Assembly: GCF_030823375.1 (NCBI RefSeq)
Contig: NZ_JAUSXB010000001.1
Location: 3,162,001 to 3,226,000, forward strand
DNA: 64,000 bases
Reading direction: 5' to 3'
Origin: Pseudarthrobacter siccitolerans
GTDB lineage: Bacteria > Actinomycetota > Actinomycetes > Actinomycetales > Micrococcaceae
Each line of letters begins with the position of its first letter. Position 1 is the stretch's first letter. The translations under genes were made by a program, and so were the position numbers. Of this stretch, positions 7,406 through 15,652 are shown in pieces. The notes under the pieces are model-generated. The model saw only the letters and a program-made list of their open reading frames with translations, was not told the origin of the DNA and did not search any database.

Positions 7406-9544
7406 ATGGCTAACTTGGAACCGGTGATCCCGGATGAGCGACCTTTGACTCCTTTTCATGACCTTGACCATTACCTCTCCATCCCACGGGTGAGTGGGCT
7501 GGCGTTGAGCCCGGACGGTACCCGGCTGGTCACTACCGTGGCTACCCTCAACGGCAAGGGAACCGAATTCGGCACGGCGCTGTGGGAACTGGATCCTGCC
7601 GGGCAGAAGCAGGCGCGCCGGATTACCCGCAGCGCCAAGGGTGAGGCCGGGGCGGCGTTTGCGGCCAACGGCGACGTCTACTTCACCTCGGCGCGGCCCG
7701 ATCCTGAGACCCCGGAGGGTGATCCCGTCAACGCGCTGTGGCTGCTGCCGGCCGACGGCGGTGAGGCCCGCGTGGTGCTCAACCGGCCGGGCGGTGTGGG
7801 CTCGGTGCTGACCGCCAGGAAGGCAGACGCCACCTTCGCCGTGGCGGAGATCCTGGCCGGCTCGGCGGATGAGGATGACGACGCCGAACGCCGCAAGTCG
7901 CGCAAGGACAACAAAGTCTCGGCCATCCTGCACAGCGAATACCCGGTGCGGTACTGGGACGCCGACCTCGGGCCCGGCCAGCCGCGGATTTTCGCCGTCG
8001 AGCCTGGAAACGGTGAGGAGCCCGGGAAGCCCGCCACCGTGGACGCCGCCGCCCCGTTGGTGCTGCGGAACCTTACGCCGGATGCAGGGCCCCGGCTGCG
8101 CGAAGCGGAAACCGCAGTCAGTCCCGATGGCCGCACCATTTACGCGAGCTACACCAAGCCGCTGGCCAAGGCGGACAGCCGCTCCATCCTGGTGGCTGTT
8201 GACGTGGCTTCCGGGACCACGCGCGTGCTCCTGGACCAAGAGGGCATGAGCTACTTCCCGGGCCCCGTCAGCCCGGACGGAAACACCCTGGTGGTGGTCA
8301 GCGAGAGCGACAGCACCCCGCACCAGGCTCCCCAGATCAAGCTGCACCTTATGGATGTATCCGTAGCGGCCGTATCCGAAGGGGTCGAGCCCGGGACGGG
8401 CCGGCTGACACCCCTCGCGCACGACTGGGACCGCTGGGCCAAGCCCGCAGCCTGGCTGCCCGACGGCTCCGGCCTCCTGGTCACCGCGGACGACGACGGC
8501 GCGTCGCCCGTTTTCCGGGTCAGCGTTCCGGCGGCCGCCGCTGAGGTGGGCGTTACCCGGGTGACGCAGGACGCCGCGGCATACACCGACGTCGTGATTT
8601 CTCCTGAGGGGCGCCACGCCTATGCCCTGCGCAGTTCCTATGAGTTTCCGCCCGAGGCGGTCCGCATCGACCTTCAGACCGGGGAAACGACCCGTTTGCC
8701 GGCGCCTGCCGAACGGCCTTCCCGCTCCGGGAGGCTTGAACGGATCGCGGCCAGCGCGGCCGACGGTTCCCGTGTCGCCTCCTACCTGGCGCTGCCCGAG
8801 GGCGCCTCCGCGGAGTCCCCGGCTCCGATGCTGCTGTGGATCCACGGCGGGCCGCTGGGATCCTGGAATGCCTGGACCTGGCGCTGGAACCCCTGGCTCC
8901 TCACTGCCAAGGGGTACGCGGTGCTCCTGCCGGATCCAGCGCTCTCCACGGGTTATGGCCAGAACTTCATCCAGCGGGGCTGGGGTGCCTGGGGCAAAAC
9001 GCCGTTCACGGATCTTATGGCGGCCACTGATGCTGCCATCGGCCGGCCTGATATCGATGCCGAACGCACTGCCGTCATGGGTGGCTCCTTCGGCGGCTAC
9101 ATGGCCAACTGGGTTGCAGGCCAGACGGACAGGTTCAAGGCTGTCGTGACCCACGCCAGCCTTTGGGCGCTGGACCAGTTCGGTCCCACCACCGATGCCT
9201 CCCAATACTGGCTCAAGGAAATGACCGAAGAGATGGCACAGGAGAACTCGCCGCATCTTCACGTCGAGAAGATCAGCACCCCCATGCTGGTGATCCACGG
9301 TGACAAGGACTACCGCGTCCCGATCGGGGAGGGGCTTCGGCTTTGGTACGAGCTGCTGTCCAAGTCGCAGCTTGCCGCGGACCAGGAAGGCCGGACCCCG
9401 CACCGGTTCCTTTACTTCCCGGATGAGAACCACTGGGTCCTTCAGCCACAGCACGCGAAGGTTTGGTACGGGGTCGTAGAGCACTTCCTGGCCCGGAACG
9501 TCCTGGACCAGGATCTGCCCGTGCCTGCCGAGCTGGGACTCTAA
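7406..9544 (+). CDS. S9 family peptidase (prolyl oligopeptidase / acylaminoacyl-peptidase type)
   Basis: A 712-residue serine peptidase. The N-terminal ~450 residues carry repeated SPDG-type strands of a beta-propeller (GLALSPDGTRLV, TAVSPDGRTIYA, GPVSPDGNTLVV). The C-terminal alpha/beta hydrolase domain holds Ser in GGSFGGYMAN (~residue 558), Asp in VIHGDKDYRVP and His in FPDENHWV. There is no signal peptide, so it is likely a cytoplasmic oligopeptidase that trims short peptides. ATG 7406 is preferred over the TTG at 7394. The gene stands alone and is flanked on both sides by H20-family hairpins. Confidence 0.92.
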   Translation: MANLEPVIPDERPLTPFHDLDHYLSIPRVSGLALSPDGTRLVTTVATLNGKGTEFGTALWELDPAGQKQARRITRSAKGEAGAAFAANGDVYFTSARPDPETPEGDPVNALWLLPADGGEARVVLNRPGGVGSVLTARKADATFAVAEILAGSADEDDDAERRKSRKDNKVSAILHSEYPVRYWDADLGPGQPRIFAVEPGNGEEPGKPATVDAAAPLVLRNLTPDAGPRLREAETAVSPDGRTIYASYTKPLAKADSRSILVAVDVASGTTRVLLDQEGMSYFPGPVSPDGNTLVVVSESDSTPHQAPQIKLHLMDVSVAAVSEGVEPGTGRLTPLAHDWDRWAKPAAWLPDGSGLLVTADDDGASPVFRVSVPAAAAEVGVTRVTQDAAAYTDVVISPEGRHAYALRSSYEFPPEAVRIDLQTGETTRLPAPAERPSRSGRLERIAASAADGSRVASYLALPEGASAESPAPMLLWIHGGPLGSWNAWTWRWNPWLLTAKGYAVLLPDPALSTGYGQNFIQRGWGAWGKTPFTDLMAATDAAIGRPDIDAERTAVMGGSFGGYMANWVAGQTDRFKAVVTHASLWALDQFGPTTDASQYWLKEMTEEMAQENSPHLHVEKISTPMLVIHGDKDYRVPIGEGLRLWYELLSKSQLAADQEGRTPHRFLYFPDENHWVLQPQHAKVWYGVVEHFLARNVLDQDLPVPAELGL

Positions 9545-9596
9545 TTTTCCTTGTTGGCACCGGCTCCTAGCTGGGCTCTGTGGCCTCCGGCTTGGA

Positions 9597-9714
9597 GGCT
9601 GGGACATTTCCCGCGTGCTGCTCCTTCATCCCCACTGGCACCCTAGCCTCGCAAGCTCGGCCAGGGAACCCTGCCAGCGTGGGCCCTCAAGCACGCTACG
9701 TAAATGTCCCAGCC
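9597..9714. repeat. Composite element: H33 hairpin nested in the loop of an H20-type hairpin
   Basis: Outer arms GGCTGGGACATTT (9597-9609) and AAATGTCCCAGCC (9702-9714) are perfectly complementary. Inside, GCGTGC pairs with GCACGC and the H20 asymmetry (CCC against TACGT) is kept. The loop begins TGCTCCTTC as in H20, but then holds an H33 element: CTGGC (9635-9639) and GCCAG (9673-9677) around a 33-nt loop. That loop differs at two positions from the loops at 35877-35909 and 35931-35963. Confidence 0.8.
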
Positions 9715-9818
9715 GCCTTCGCCTCTTGCCGGGCGTCGCCTGACGCACGCTACGTAAGTGTCCCAGCCCCCTTCGCCTCTTGCCTGGTGTCGCCGGACGC
9801 GCGCTACATGTCCCAGCC
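9691..9818. repeat. 54-bp tandem repeat made of H20-type right arms
   Basis: Units start at 9691, 9745 and 9799, exactly 54 bp apart. Each begins GC(A/G)CGCTAC and continues through TGTCCCAGCC. The first two share CCTTCGCCTCTTGCC and GTCGCC; the third is partial and more diverged. The first unit overlaps the right arm of the composite element at 9597-9714. The rest of 9545-9950 holds nothing else I can identify. Confidence 0.8.
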
Positions 9819-9950
9819 TTCCTACCTTTTGCCGGGAGTACTCCGACCGCACACCCGAGTTCCAGGCCCACCCGTCTGGTGCCGTGGTCGCTGCCTTCGG
9901 ACGCTAAACAGCCCGGCCTTGCCGCTGGCCTGTGCCCTACTTTCTTGGGG

Positions 9951-11414
9951 CTAGGGTGCGTCGACCTTTTGGGCTTCTGTTTCCTTCTCGTTGGTCAGGA
10001 CCTTCTTCCCTCGGCCGTGTTTGAAGTGGAAGTAGGCGTAGCAGGCTGCCACGAAGGGGACTCCGAAGTAGAGGGCTGTTGCCTGGGTGGGGTCGAAGGC
10101 TATGCCGATCAGGGAAATGACGCACAGCACGAACGCGGCAATGGGCAAGATCGGGAACAGCGGGGCACTGTACGGGAGCGACGCGGTGTCGCCGCCCGAG
10201 CGCAGGAAGTTCCGGCGGTGGAAGAAGTGTGCCGCGGTGATGGACATCCAGACGCCCACCGTGGCAAATCCGGCAACGGATACGAGGACCAGGTAAACGG
10301 TTGTTGGTGCCACCACACTGCTGATCAGCGAAGCCAGGCCGCCCAGCATGCTGACGCAGAGGGCAAGCAGTGGGATGCCGCGCCTTGTGAGTTTTTGCAG
10401 GGCTTTTGGGGCGTGGCCTTCATCCGCAAGGGAGAAAAGCATCCGGGCGCAGGAAAACAGGCCACAGTTTCCGGCAGACAAAAGTGCGGTGATGATAACG
10501 AAATTCATGATGTCGGCGGCGTAGGGAATGCCCAGCTGCGAGAAGACGGTGACAAAGGGGCTTTGTTCGAGCGACGTTTCCTCGTAGGGCACCGTACCGG
10601 CGATAACGGCGATGGCGCCAACAAAGAAAATCATCAGGCGGATAACGGTGGTCCGCATCGCCTTAGGAATATTGGCTGCGGGGTTGGCAGTTTCTCCTGC
10701 CGCCACGCCAATGAGTTCAGATCCCGAGAATGCATAGAAGACAGCAAGGGTGGTGATCAGCACTCCGGTAATTCCGTTGGGAAACAGGCCCTGCGGCGTG
10801 TTGAGGTTTTCACCCAGGAACGGATAGCCATTTTCGGCCAGCGGATGAAAGCCGAGCAGGGCTGCGCCGCCCAGGACAATCAGCCCGATGACGGCGGCAA
10901 CCTTTATGAGCGCGAACCAGAACTCCGATTCACCAAAGACCCGCGAAGAGATGGCGTTTAGCGTGAAAAGCACGGCAGCAAAAACGAGGCACCAGATCCA
11001 GACGTCCACCTGCGGGAACCAGCGCTGCATCAAAAGGCCGGCCGCGGTGAACTCCGAGCCCAGGGCAACCGCCCAGCAGAGCCAGTAAAGCCAGGCGGTG
11101 GCAAAGCCGGTGGCGGGACCTATCGACCTCGCTGCATAAATGTGGAAAGCACCTGACACCGGGTACGCAACTGCCAGCTCACCCAGGCAGGCCATCACCA
11201 TGTAAACCACCACGGCGCCGAGGAGGTAGGCGATGATTGCTCCCAGCGGCCCTGCCTGGGCAATGGTGTACCCCGAACTGAGGAACAGGCCGGACCCTAT
11301 GACACCTCCCATGGCAATCATCACCAGGTGACGGGCCTCCATGGACCGTCGAAGGCCCTGCTTCTCATCTTGCGCCAACGGTTCATCGGTCAGCGTGGGG
11401 GAGCCTATGGCCAT
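9951..11414 (-). CDS. mmuP: Amino acid permease, probable S-methylmethionine permease
   Basis: A 487-residue APC-superfamily transporter with about 12 membrane helices. The N-terminal signature MIAMGGVIGSGLFLSSGY is typical of the amino acid transporter branch. Segments such as ATAWLYWLCWAVALGSEFTA, AAGLLMQRWFPQVDVWIWC and PFVTVFSQLGIPYAADI closely follow Escherichia coli MmuP as I remember it, so S-methylmethionine is the best substrate guess; a broader amino acid range is possible. GGAGGAAAA precedes the ATG. The leader has a GCCGGATG/CATCCGGC hairpin (11505-11539). mmuM, which would use the substrate, is in this window at 46.4 kb rather than adjacent. Confidence 0.8.
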   Translation of the reverse strand: MAIGSPTLTDEPLAQDEKQGLRRSMEARHLVMIAMGGVIGSGLFLSSGYTIAQAGPLGAIIAYLLGAVVVYMVMACLGELAVAYPVSGAFHIYAARSIGPATGFATAWLYWLCWAVALGSEFTAAGLLMQRWFPQVDVWIWCLVFAAVLFTLNAISSRVFGESEFWFALIKVAAVIGLIVLGGAALLGFHPLAENGYPFLGENLNTPQGLFPNGITGVLITTLAVFYAFSGSELIGVAAGETANPAANIPKAMRTTVIRLMIFFVGAIAVIAGTVPYEETSLEQSPFVTVFSQLGIPYAADIMNFVIITALLSAGNCGLFSCARMLFSLADEGHAPKALQKLTRRGIPLLALCVSMLGGLASLISSVVAPTTVYLVLVSVAGFATVGVWMSITAAHFFHRRNFLRSGGDTASLPYSAPLFPILPIAAFVLCVISLIGIAFDPTQATALYFGVPFVAACYAYFHFKHGRGKKVLTNEKETEAQKVDAP

Positions 11415-11654
11415 TTTTCCTCCGGGTCGGGCGGCTGCACCTTTTGGGGTGACGTGGATAACATCCGCAACACTGGTTGGTTCCGGCCCGCGTCCGCAAA
11501 CGCTGCCGGATGTGAACTCCTAACTCTTCGCCATCCGGCTCACTTCTCACAGTCGAGGGCAAGCAAAACTTCACCTCAGCAGCTCTATGAAGAAATCAGG
11601 CTGGCGCAGCACCAGCCGCCGAACCCAAGCAGCGAAGCATGCCAGCACTCGAAC

Positions 11655-11660
11655 TAGGAT
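11655..11660 (+). promoter_or_regulatory. Leaderless -10 hexamer of argA
   Basis: TAGGAT ends exactly 6 nt before the GTG start at 11667, which places the expected transcription start on the start codon itself. No Shine-Dalgarno sequence fits. Confidence 0.55.
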
Positions 11661-11666
11661 TGCCCT

Positions 11667-12176
11667 GTGACTGACTCCTTCCATATCCGGCCTGCCCGCA
11701 CCAGTGACGTGTCCGCCATCAAGAAGCTTGTAGCGCCGCTGGCTGAGCAGCGGATTCTGATGGCCAAGGAGACGGTGGCGTACTACGAAAGCCTCCAGGA
11801 GTTCCGCATCGCAGAGTCCGACGGCGGCGACATCATCGGCTGCGGGGCGCTCCACGTCATGTGGGAAGACCTGGCCGAGGTCAGGACGCTGGCCGCTTCC
11901 GAGGACTGGCGCGGGCAGGGCGTGGGCCATGTGCTGGTAGAGAGCCTGCTTGAGGAAGCCCGCGCCCTGGGTGTGGCCCGCGTATTTTGCCTCACATTCG
12001 AGGTGGACTTCTTCAAGCGCCACGGCTTCGAAGTCATGGCAGACCAGTCCGCTGTGGACCCAGTGGTCTACTCCGAGCTGCTCCGCTCCCATGACGAAGG
12101 CGTGGCCGAGTTTCTCGACCTCGCGCGGGTGAAACCGAACACCCTTGGCAACACCCGCATGGTCAAGTTCCTCTGA
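11667..12176 (+). CDS. argA: Amino-acid N-acetyltransferase (short ArgA type)
   Basis: A 169-residue GNAT protein similar to the short N-acetylglutamate synthases of actinobacteria (the Mycobacterium tuberculosis Rv2747 type). These acetylate glutamate to start arginine synthesis and lack the kinase-like domain of classical ArgA. GNAT features are the N-terminal FHIRPARTSDVSAIKKLV, the acetyl-CoA loop DWRGQGVGHVLVESLL (Q/RxxGxG/A) and FFKRHGFEV near the C-terminus. It is monocistronic with a leaderless-type promoter. A generic GNAT role cannot be excluded. Confidence 0.85.
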   Translation: MTDSFHIRPARTSDVSAIKKLVAPLAEQRILMAKETVAYYESLQEFRIAESDGGDIIGCGALHVMWEDLAEVRTLAASEDWRGQGVGHVLVESLLEEARALGVARVFCLTFEVDFFKRHGFEVMADQSAVDPVVYSELLRSHDEGVAEFLDLARVKPNTLGNTRMVKFL

Positions 12177-12290
12177 CGGGACTCCCCATTCCGGGCTTGG
12201 GAAAAACTGATGCCGTAACCCGCTGACCTCCAGTTCCTTTTACTCGAGTTGATGGATAAACTAAGCTCGGCCGGGTTTGGGGGCCCAGGG

Positions 12291-12321
12291 AAAGGGACGG
12301 TCATTGGGGGCTGTCCCTTTT
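12291..12321 (+). terminator. Possible terminator after argA
   Basis: AAAGGGAC (12291-12298) pairs with GTCCCTTT (12313-12320) around a 14-nt loop; the T-run is part of the stem. It lies 114 bp after the argA stop and before dhaK. Confidence 0.45.
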
Positions 12322-12369
12322 CTGTACCCGGGCAGATCCGGACCCTATCGCCTCGCCACCCGCCGGTAG

Positions 12370-12375
12370 TAGGGT
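12370..12375 (+). promoter_or_regulatory. Candidate -10 hexamer for dhaKLM
   Basis: TAGGGT lies 42 nt before the dhaK ATG, the same hexamer as found before radA. The dhaK start itself has a good AGGAG ribosome binding site, so this mRNA would have a leader of about 36 nt. Confidence 0.4.
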
Positions 12376-12417
12376 CGGGAATGTCATCCTCCAGGAAGCA
12401 GACCCAGGAGCACCGCC

Positions 12418-13419
12418 ATGAAGAAACTCATCAACGATCCAAAGTCGGTAGTTGAAGAATCAGTGCAGGGTTTTGGCCAGGCACATGCAGACCTAGTCAA
12501 CGTCAGTTCAGATCCCACTTTCATCACGCGCAAAGATGCGCCGGTCAGTGGGAAAGTAGGCCTCGTCTCTGGCGGCGGCAGCGGCCACGAACCCCTCCAT
12601 GCCGGGTTCGTGGGCCGCGGCATGCTCGACGCCGCCGTGCCGGGGGCGGTGTTCACCTCGCCCACGCCGGACCAGATCCTTCCGGCGACGCTCGCCGTGA
12701 ACTCAGGTGCCGGCGTCGTGCACATCGTAAAGAACTACACCGGTGACGTCCTGAACTTCGAAACCGCAGCGGAACTCTCGGAGGCGGAGGGCGTGAACGT
12801 CCGCACCGTCCTGGTCAATGACGACGTAGCCGTGGAGGACTCGCTGTACACGGCTGGGCGCCGCGGGGTGGGCGGAACGGTGTTGGTGGAGAAGATTGCC
12901 GGTGCCGCAGCCGAACGGGGCGACGACCTCGACGCGGTTGCAGCCATCGGCGAACGGGTCAACACAAACGTCCGCACCATGGGCGTGGCACTGTCAGCCT
13001 GCACTGTTCCCCACGCGGGCTCGCCAAGCTTCGACCTGGCCGAGGATGAAATCGAGATCGGCATCGGGATCCACGGTGAGCCCGGCAGGCACCGCATCCC
13101 CATGGAGAACGCGGACGGCATCACGGACCGGCTGCTGGAGCCCGTGCTGTCCGACCTGAGGATCACCTCCGGAGACAAGGTGCTCCTGTTCGTCAACGGC
13201 ATGGGCGGCACTCCACTGAGCGAGTTGTACATTGTGTACCGGCGGGCCGCGCAGGTGCTCGCTGAGAGGGGCGCCGCCGTCGAGCGTTCCCTGGTGGGCA
13301 ATTACATCACCGCACTGGAAATGCAGGGCTGCTCCATCTCCGTGCTGAGGCTCGACGACGAGCTCACGGAACTGTGGGACGCGCCGGTGCACACGGCAGC
13401 ACTGCGTTGGGGCGTGTAG
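12418..13419 (+). CDS. dhaK: Dihydroxyacetone kinase, DhaK subunit
   Basis: Substrate-binding subunit of PTS-dependent dihydroxyacetone kinase. [15 protein letters not shown] (residues 52-66, with His57 and His61) belongs to the dihydroxyacetone site. The His in GIGIHGEPG (residue 219) is the one that forms the covalent hemiaminal with dihydroxyacetone in the family. At 333 residues it is the full DhaK domain without a fused ATP-binding domain. It is first of a tight dhaK-dhaL-dhaM operon. AGGAG lies 8 nt before ATG. Confidence 0.95.
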   Translation: MKKLINDPKSVVEESVQGFGQAHADLVNVSSDPTFITRKDAPVSGKVGLVSGGGSGHEPLHAGFVGRGMLDAAVPGAVFTSPTPDQILPATLAVNSGAGVVHIVKNYTGDVLNFETAAELSEAEGVNVRTVLVNDDVAVEDSLYTAGRRGVGGTVLVEKIAGAAAERGDDLDAVAAIGERVNTNVRTMGVALSACTVPHAGSPSFDLAEDEIEIGIGIHGEPGRHRIPMENADGITDRLLEPVLSDLRITSGDKVLLFVNGMGGTPLSELYIVYRRAAQVLAERGAAVERSLVGNYITALEMQGCSISVLRLDDELTELWDAPVHTAALRWGV

Positions 13420-13421
13420 CG

Positions 13422-14054
13422 GTGGCCCTGGATGTGAACTGGACGGTCAAGTGGCTCACGCTCTGTGCCCAGGCCATGGCGGAGCACCGGGTGGAGCTGA
13501 TCGAGCTGGACCGGGCCATCGGGGATTCGGACCATGGCGAGAACATGGACCGTGGATTCCAGGCCGTCCTGAACAAACTCGCCGAGTCGCCGCCGGAAAC
13601 CCCGGGGGCCGCGTTGAAGCTCACGGCCATGACACTGATGTCCAAAGTGGGCGGTGCGGCGGGCCCGCTGTACGGGACGGCATTCCTGCGGGCGGCCACG
13701 TCCCTGGGTGATGCTCCCGAAATTGATCCTGCCGCCTGGGCTGGTGCCCTCACCGCGGCGCGGGACGGCATTGTGGCCCGCGGGAAAGCTGAGCTGGGGG
13801 ACAAGACCATGGTGGACGCCTGGACGCCGGCGGCTGAAGCGGCTGGCAAGGCGGCCGCAAATGGCAGCAATGAGCCGTTGACCGTCCTGGTTGCTGCGGC
13901 CGAGGCTGCGGAGGCGGGGGCAGTGGCCACCGACCCGCTGGTGGCACGGAAAGGGCGGGCCAGTTACCTGGGCGAGCGGAGCGCCGGGCACCGCGATCCC
14001 GGCGCGGCGTCCAGCGCCCTCATCCTGCGTGCTGCGGCAAAGGCGGCTGCGTGA
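13422..14054 (+). CDS. dhaL: Dihydroxyacetone kinase, DhaL (ADP-binding) subunit
   Basis: ADP-carrying subunit that relays phosphate from DhaM to dihydroxyacetone on DhaK. The conserved Mg/ADP-binding motif is IGDSDHGENMDRGF (~residues 31-44); GGAAGPLYGTAF, DKTMVDAW and RASYLGERSAGHRDPGA are also typical. GTG 13422 is chosen: it lies 2 bp after the dhaK stop and gives the usual ~210 residues. The in-frame start at 13374 would overlap dhaK by 46 bases. Confidence 0.94.
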   Translation: MALDVNWTVKWLTLCAQAMAEHRVELIELDRAIGDSDHGENMDRGFQAVLNKLAESPPETPGAALKLTAMTLMSKVGGAAGPLYGTAFLRAATSLGDAPEIDPAAWAGALTAARDGIVARGKAELGDKTMVDAWTPAAEAAGKAAANGSNEPLTVLVAAAEAAEAGAVATDPLVARKGRASYLGERSAGHRDPGAASSALILRAAAKAAA

Positions 14055-14746
14055 CCGTCAGCATCGTGGTGGTTTCCCATAGCGAAAAGATTGCCGACGG
14101 CGCCGCGGAACTTGCCGCGCAAATGGCGCCTGACGTCGTCATCCTGCCGGCGGGCGGCACCACCGACGGCAGGATCGGCACCAGCCTGGAGAAGGTCATG
14201 GCCGCACTGGACCAGGTGCCCAACGGCGGCGGCACGGTGATCCTCACCGATCTGGGCTCGGCCGTGATGACAGCGGAATCAGCGCTGGAGTTTGTGGACA
14301 ATCCTGCCGACGTGGTGCTGGCGGATGCACCGCTGGTGGAAGGACTCGTGGCCGCCGCGGTGGCTGCGCAGGGTGGCGGCGACGTGCAGGCGGTCAAGCA
14401 GGCAGCGGAAGCAGTGCGAGGTCCTGCCAGGCAGCCCGGTGCCCCTGGGCTGCAGGAGGTGGAGGAAGGTTCCGTCACCGGTTCCGGGCCAGACTTCACC
14501 GGCGACTTTGAGCTCATCAACCAGGCCGGCATGCACGCACGGCCGGCTGCCAAGATAGCCGGCGGCCTCTCGTCCCTGGATGCCGAAGTCCACGTGAACG
14601 GCGTGGACGCCACGTCCATGACAGGGCTGATGACCCTGGCAGCCGGGAAGGGATCGGTGCTTCACGTTGAAGCCTGGGGCGTGGACGCCGAACGCGCCGT
14701 GAACTACGTGGGCGGGCTGGTGCAGGCCGGCTTCGGCGAGCCGTAG
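14051..14746 (+). CDS. dhaM: PTS-dependent dihydroxyacetone kinase phosphoryl carrier DhaM (EIIA-HPr)
   Basis: Two domains: an N-terminal mannose-type EIIA (~residues 1-120; the His in IVVVSHSEKIADG accepts phosphate) and a C-terminal HPr-like domain (~150-231) with its phosphorylated His in NQAGMHARPAAKIA. It transfers phosphoenolpyruvate-derived phosphate to DhaL-ADP. There is no EI domain, so it depends on the general PTS enzyme I. GTG overlaps the dhaL stop by 4 bases (GTGA). The joining linker is Gly/Pro-rich. Confidence 0.94.
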   Translation: MTVSIVVVSHSEKIADGAAELAAQMAPDVVILPAGGTTDGRIGTSLEKVMAALDQVPNGGGTVILTDLGSAVMTAESALEFVDNPADVVLADAPLVEGLVAAAVAAQGGGDVQAVKQAAEAVRGPARQPGAPGLQEVEEGSVTGSGPDFTGDFELINQAGMHARPAAKIAGGLSSLDAEVHVNGVDATSMTGLMTLAAGKGSVLHVEAWGVDAERAVNYVGGLVQAGFGEP

Positions 14747-14793
14747 GACGCCCGTTCCTGACGCCTGGACAACCGGAATGATGACCCGGCGGT

Positions 14794-15015
14794 GTGTTCG
14801 CACCGCCCCAGCAGGCTCCTGCGAATATGCTCGATGCCATGGAACGGCTCGACCTCGAAGACAACACCCCGGATATCGCCGTGCTGGAGGGGCAGACGTC
14901 CGTTGAGGAACTCCTCGCTGACCTGGGCTTCGAGTGGTTGCCGGAAACTGCCGCAGGCGCTGGCGGTTCCGGGGCTTCCGCGGAGGAGAACTTCAGCCAG
15001 CCCGCGTTGTTCTAG
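14794..15015 (+). CDS. Hypothetical protein (73 aa)
   Basis: A short acidic ORF 47 bp after dhaM. ATG 14827 (MLDAMERLDLEDN, 62 aa) is an equally good start. The middle (PDIAVLEGQTSVEELLADLGFEWLP) looks like an amphipathic, protein-like segment, and the tail is Gly/Ala/Ser-rich. I do not recognise a family, and coding status is uncertain. The stop codon is followed at once by an 18-bp tandem repeat. Confidence 0.4.
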   Translation: MFAPPQQAPANMLDAMERLDLEDNTPDIAVLEGQTSVEELLADLGFEWLPETAAGAGGSGASAEENFSQPALF

Positions 15016-15075
15016 GACCCGCGTTTGTTACAGGACCCGCGTTTGTTTTAGGATCCGCGCCGTTCCAGGATCAGG
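15007..15075. repeat. 18-bp tandem repeat, about four units
   Basis: Units TTGTTCTAGGACCCGCG, TTTGTTACAGGACCCGCG, TTTGTTTTAGGATCCGCG and CCGTTCCAGGATCAGG follow one another. They overlap the last codons of the small ORF upstream and reach the 3' end of the convergent lipoprotein gene. Confidence 0.8.
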
Positions 15076-15562
15076 TTCTTTCCCGCAGTCCCTGGGCATC
15101 CAGCAGCACGGACGCAGAAATGAACCTGCCGCACTGCTCGCCGAAGGGGTAGTTGCCCCGCGGGCGGAAATCCAGGGTCCGCACGGGCAGGGCTGATCCA
15201 TCCGGCGCAGCTGCGGAAGCCGTCACCGCCATGGAGGATTCCGTAAGGTTTTCCAGGAACAGCGTGGCGATCTTCGTCCCGTCAGGGGAGGCCGTCGCGG
15301 AGCAGGCGCCCTCCGGGGTGCAGCCTTGGTCCATGGACGCGCTGCCCTGGCGCAGCTCCACATCTTCTTCCTTGCACTGCCCGTCCTGGCAGGCCTTGAC
15401 GTGCAGCTTCTCCACCTGCGGTGCGTAGTGCGCTGCAACGGTAACCGCAACAGCCGTGGCTTGGGCGATGGCAGGGCACGGGACCGCCCCGGGGCCGGGC
15501 CCGCACGCAGTGGCGAGTCCCGCCGTCGTCAACAACGCCAAAAGCAGCCCGCCCTTGCCCAT
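15071..15562 (-). CDS. Putative secreted lipoprotein
   Basis: A 163-residue protein with a lipoprotein signal peptide: MGKGGLLLALLTTAGLATAC, the lipobox LATAC placing the lipidated Cys at residue 20. The mature part has several Cys (VKACQDGQC, GCTPEGACSA, GEQCGRF), suggesting disulfides outside the membrane, and beta-rich stretches (TKIATLFLENLTESSMAVTASAA). No family recognised. It is followed on the same strand by nothing obviously linked. Confidence 0.75.
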   Translation of the reverse strand: MGKGGLLLALLTTAGLATACGPGPGAVPCPAIAQATAVAVTVAAHYAPQVEKLHVKACQDGQCKEEDVELRQGSASMDQGCTPEGACSATASPDGTKIATLFLENLTESSMAVTASAAAPDGSALPVRTLDFRPRGNYPFGEQCGRFISASVLLDAQGLRERT

Positions 15563-15652
15563 ACTTCAGCGTAAGGCCGGGGGCGCTGCCTGCCTGCGCT
15601 CTATGTTGAAGTGATGCAAACATCGTTATGGTGCCCCTCAGCTGTGGCTGGA

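Noticed and set aside
9691-9818. CRISPR-like array
   Set aside because: Whole 54-bp units repeat, not short repeats with unique spacers; there are fewer than four units and no cas genes nearby.
11415-11660. Possible SAM-type riboswitch before mmuP
   Set aside because: Only small hairpins (GCCGGATG/CATCCGGC, GGCTGG/CCAGCC) are present; none of the SAM riboswitch core motifs I know could be matched.
12381-12455. A short peptide ORF ([15 protein letters not shown]...) just after a TAGGGT hexamer, a possible leader peptide of dhaK
   Set aside because: It overlaps the dhaK start out of frame, and dhaK has its own AGGAG ribosome binding site. Nothing indicates attenuation.
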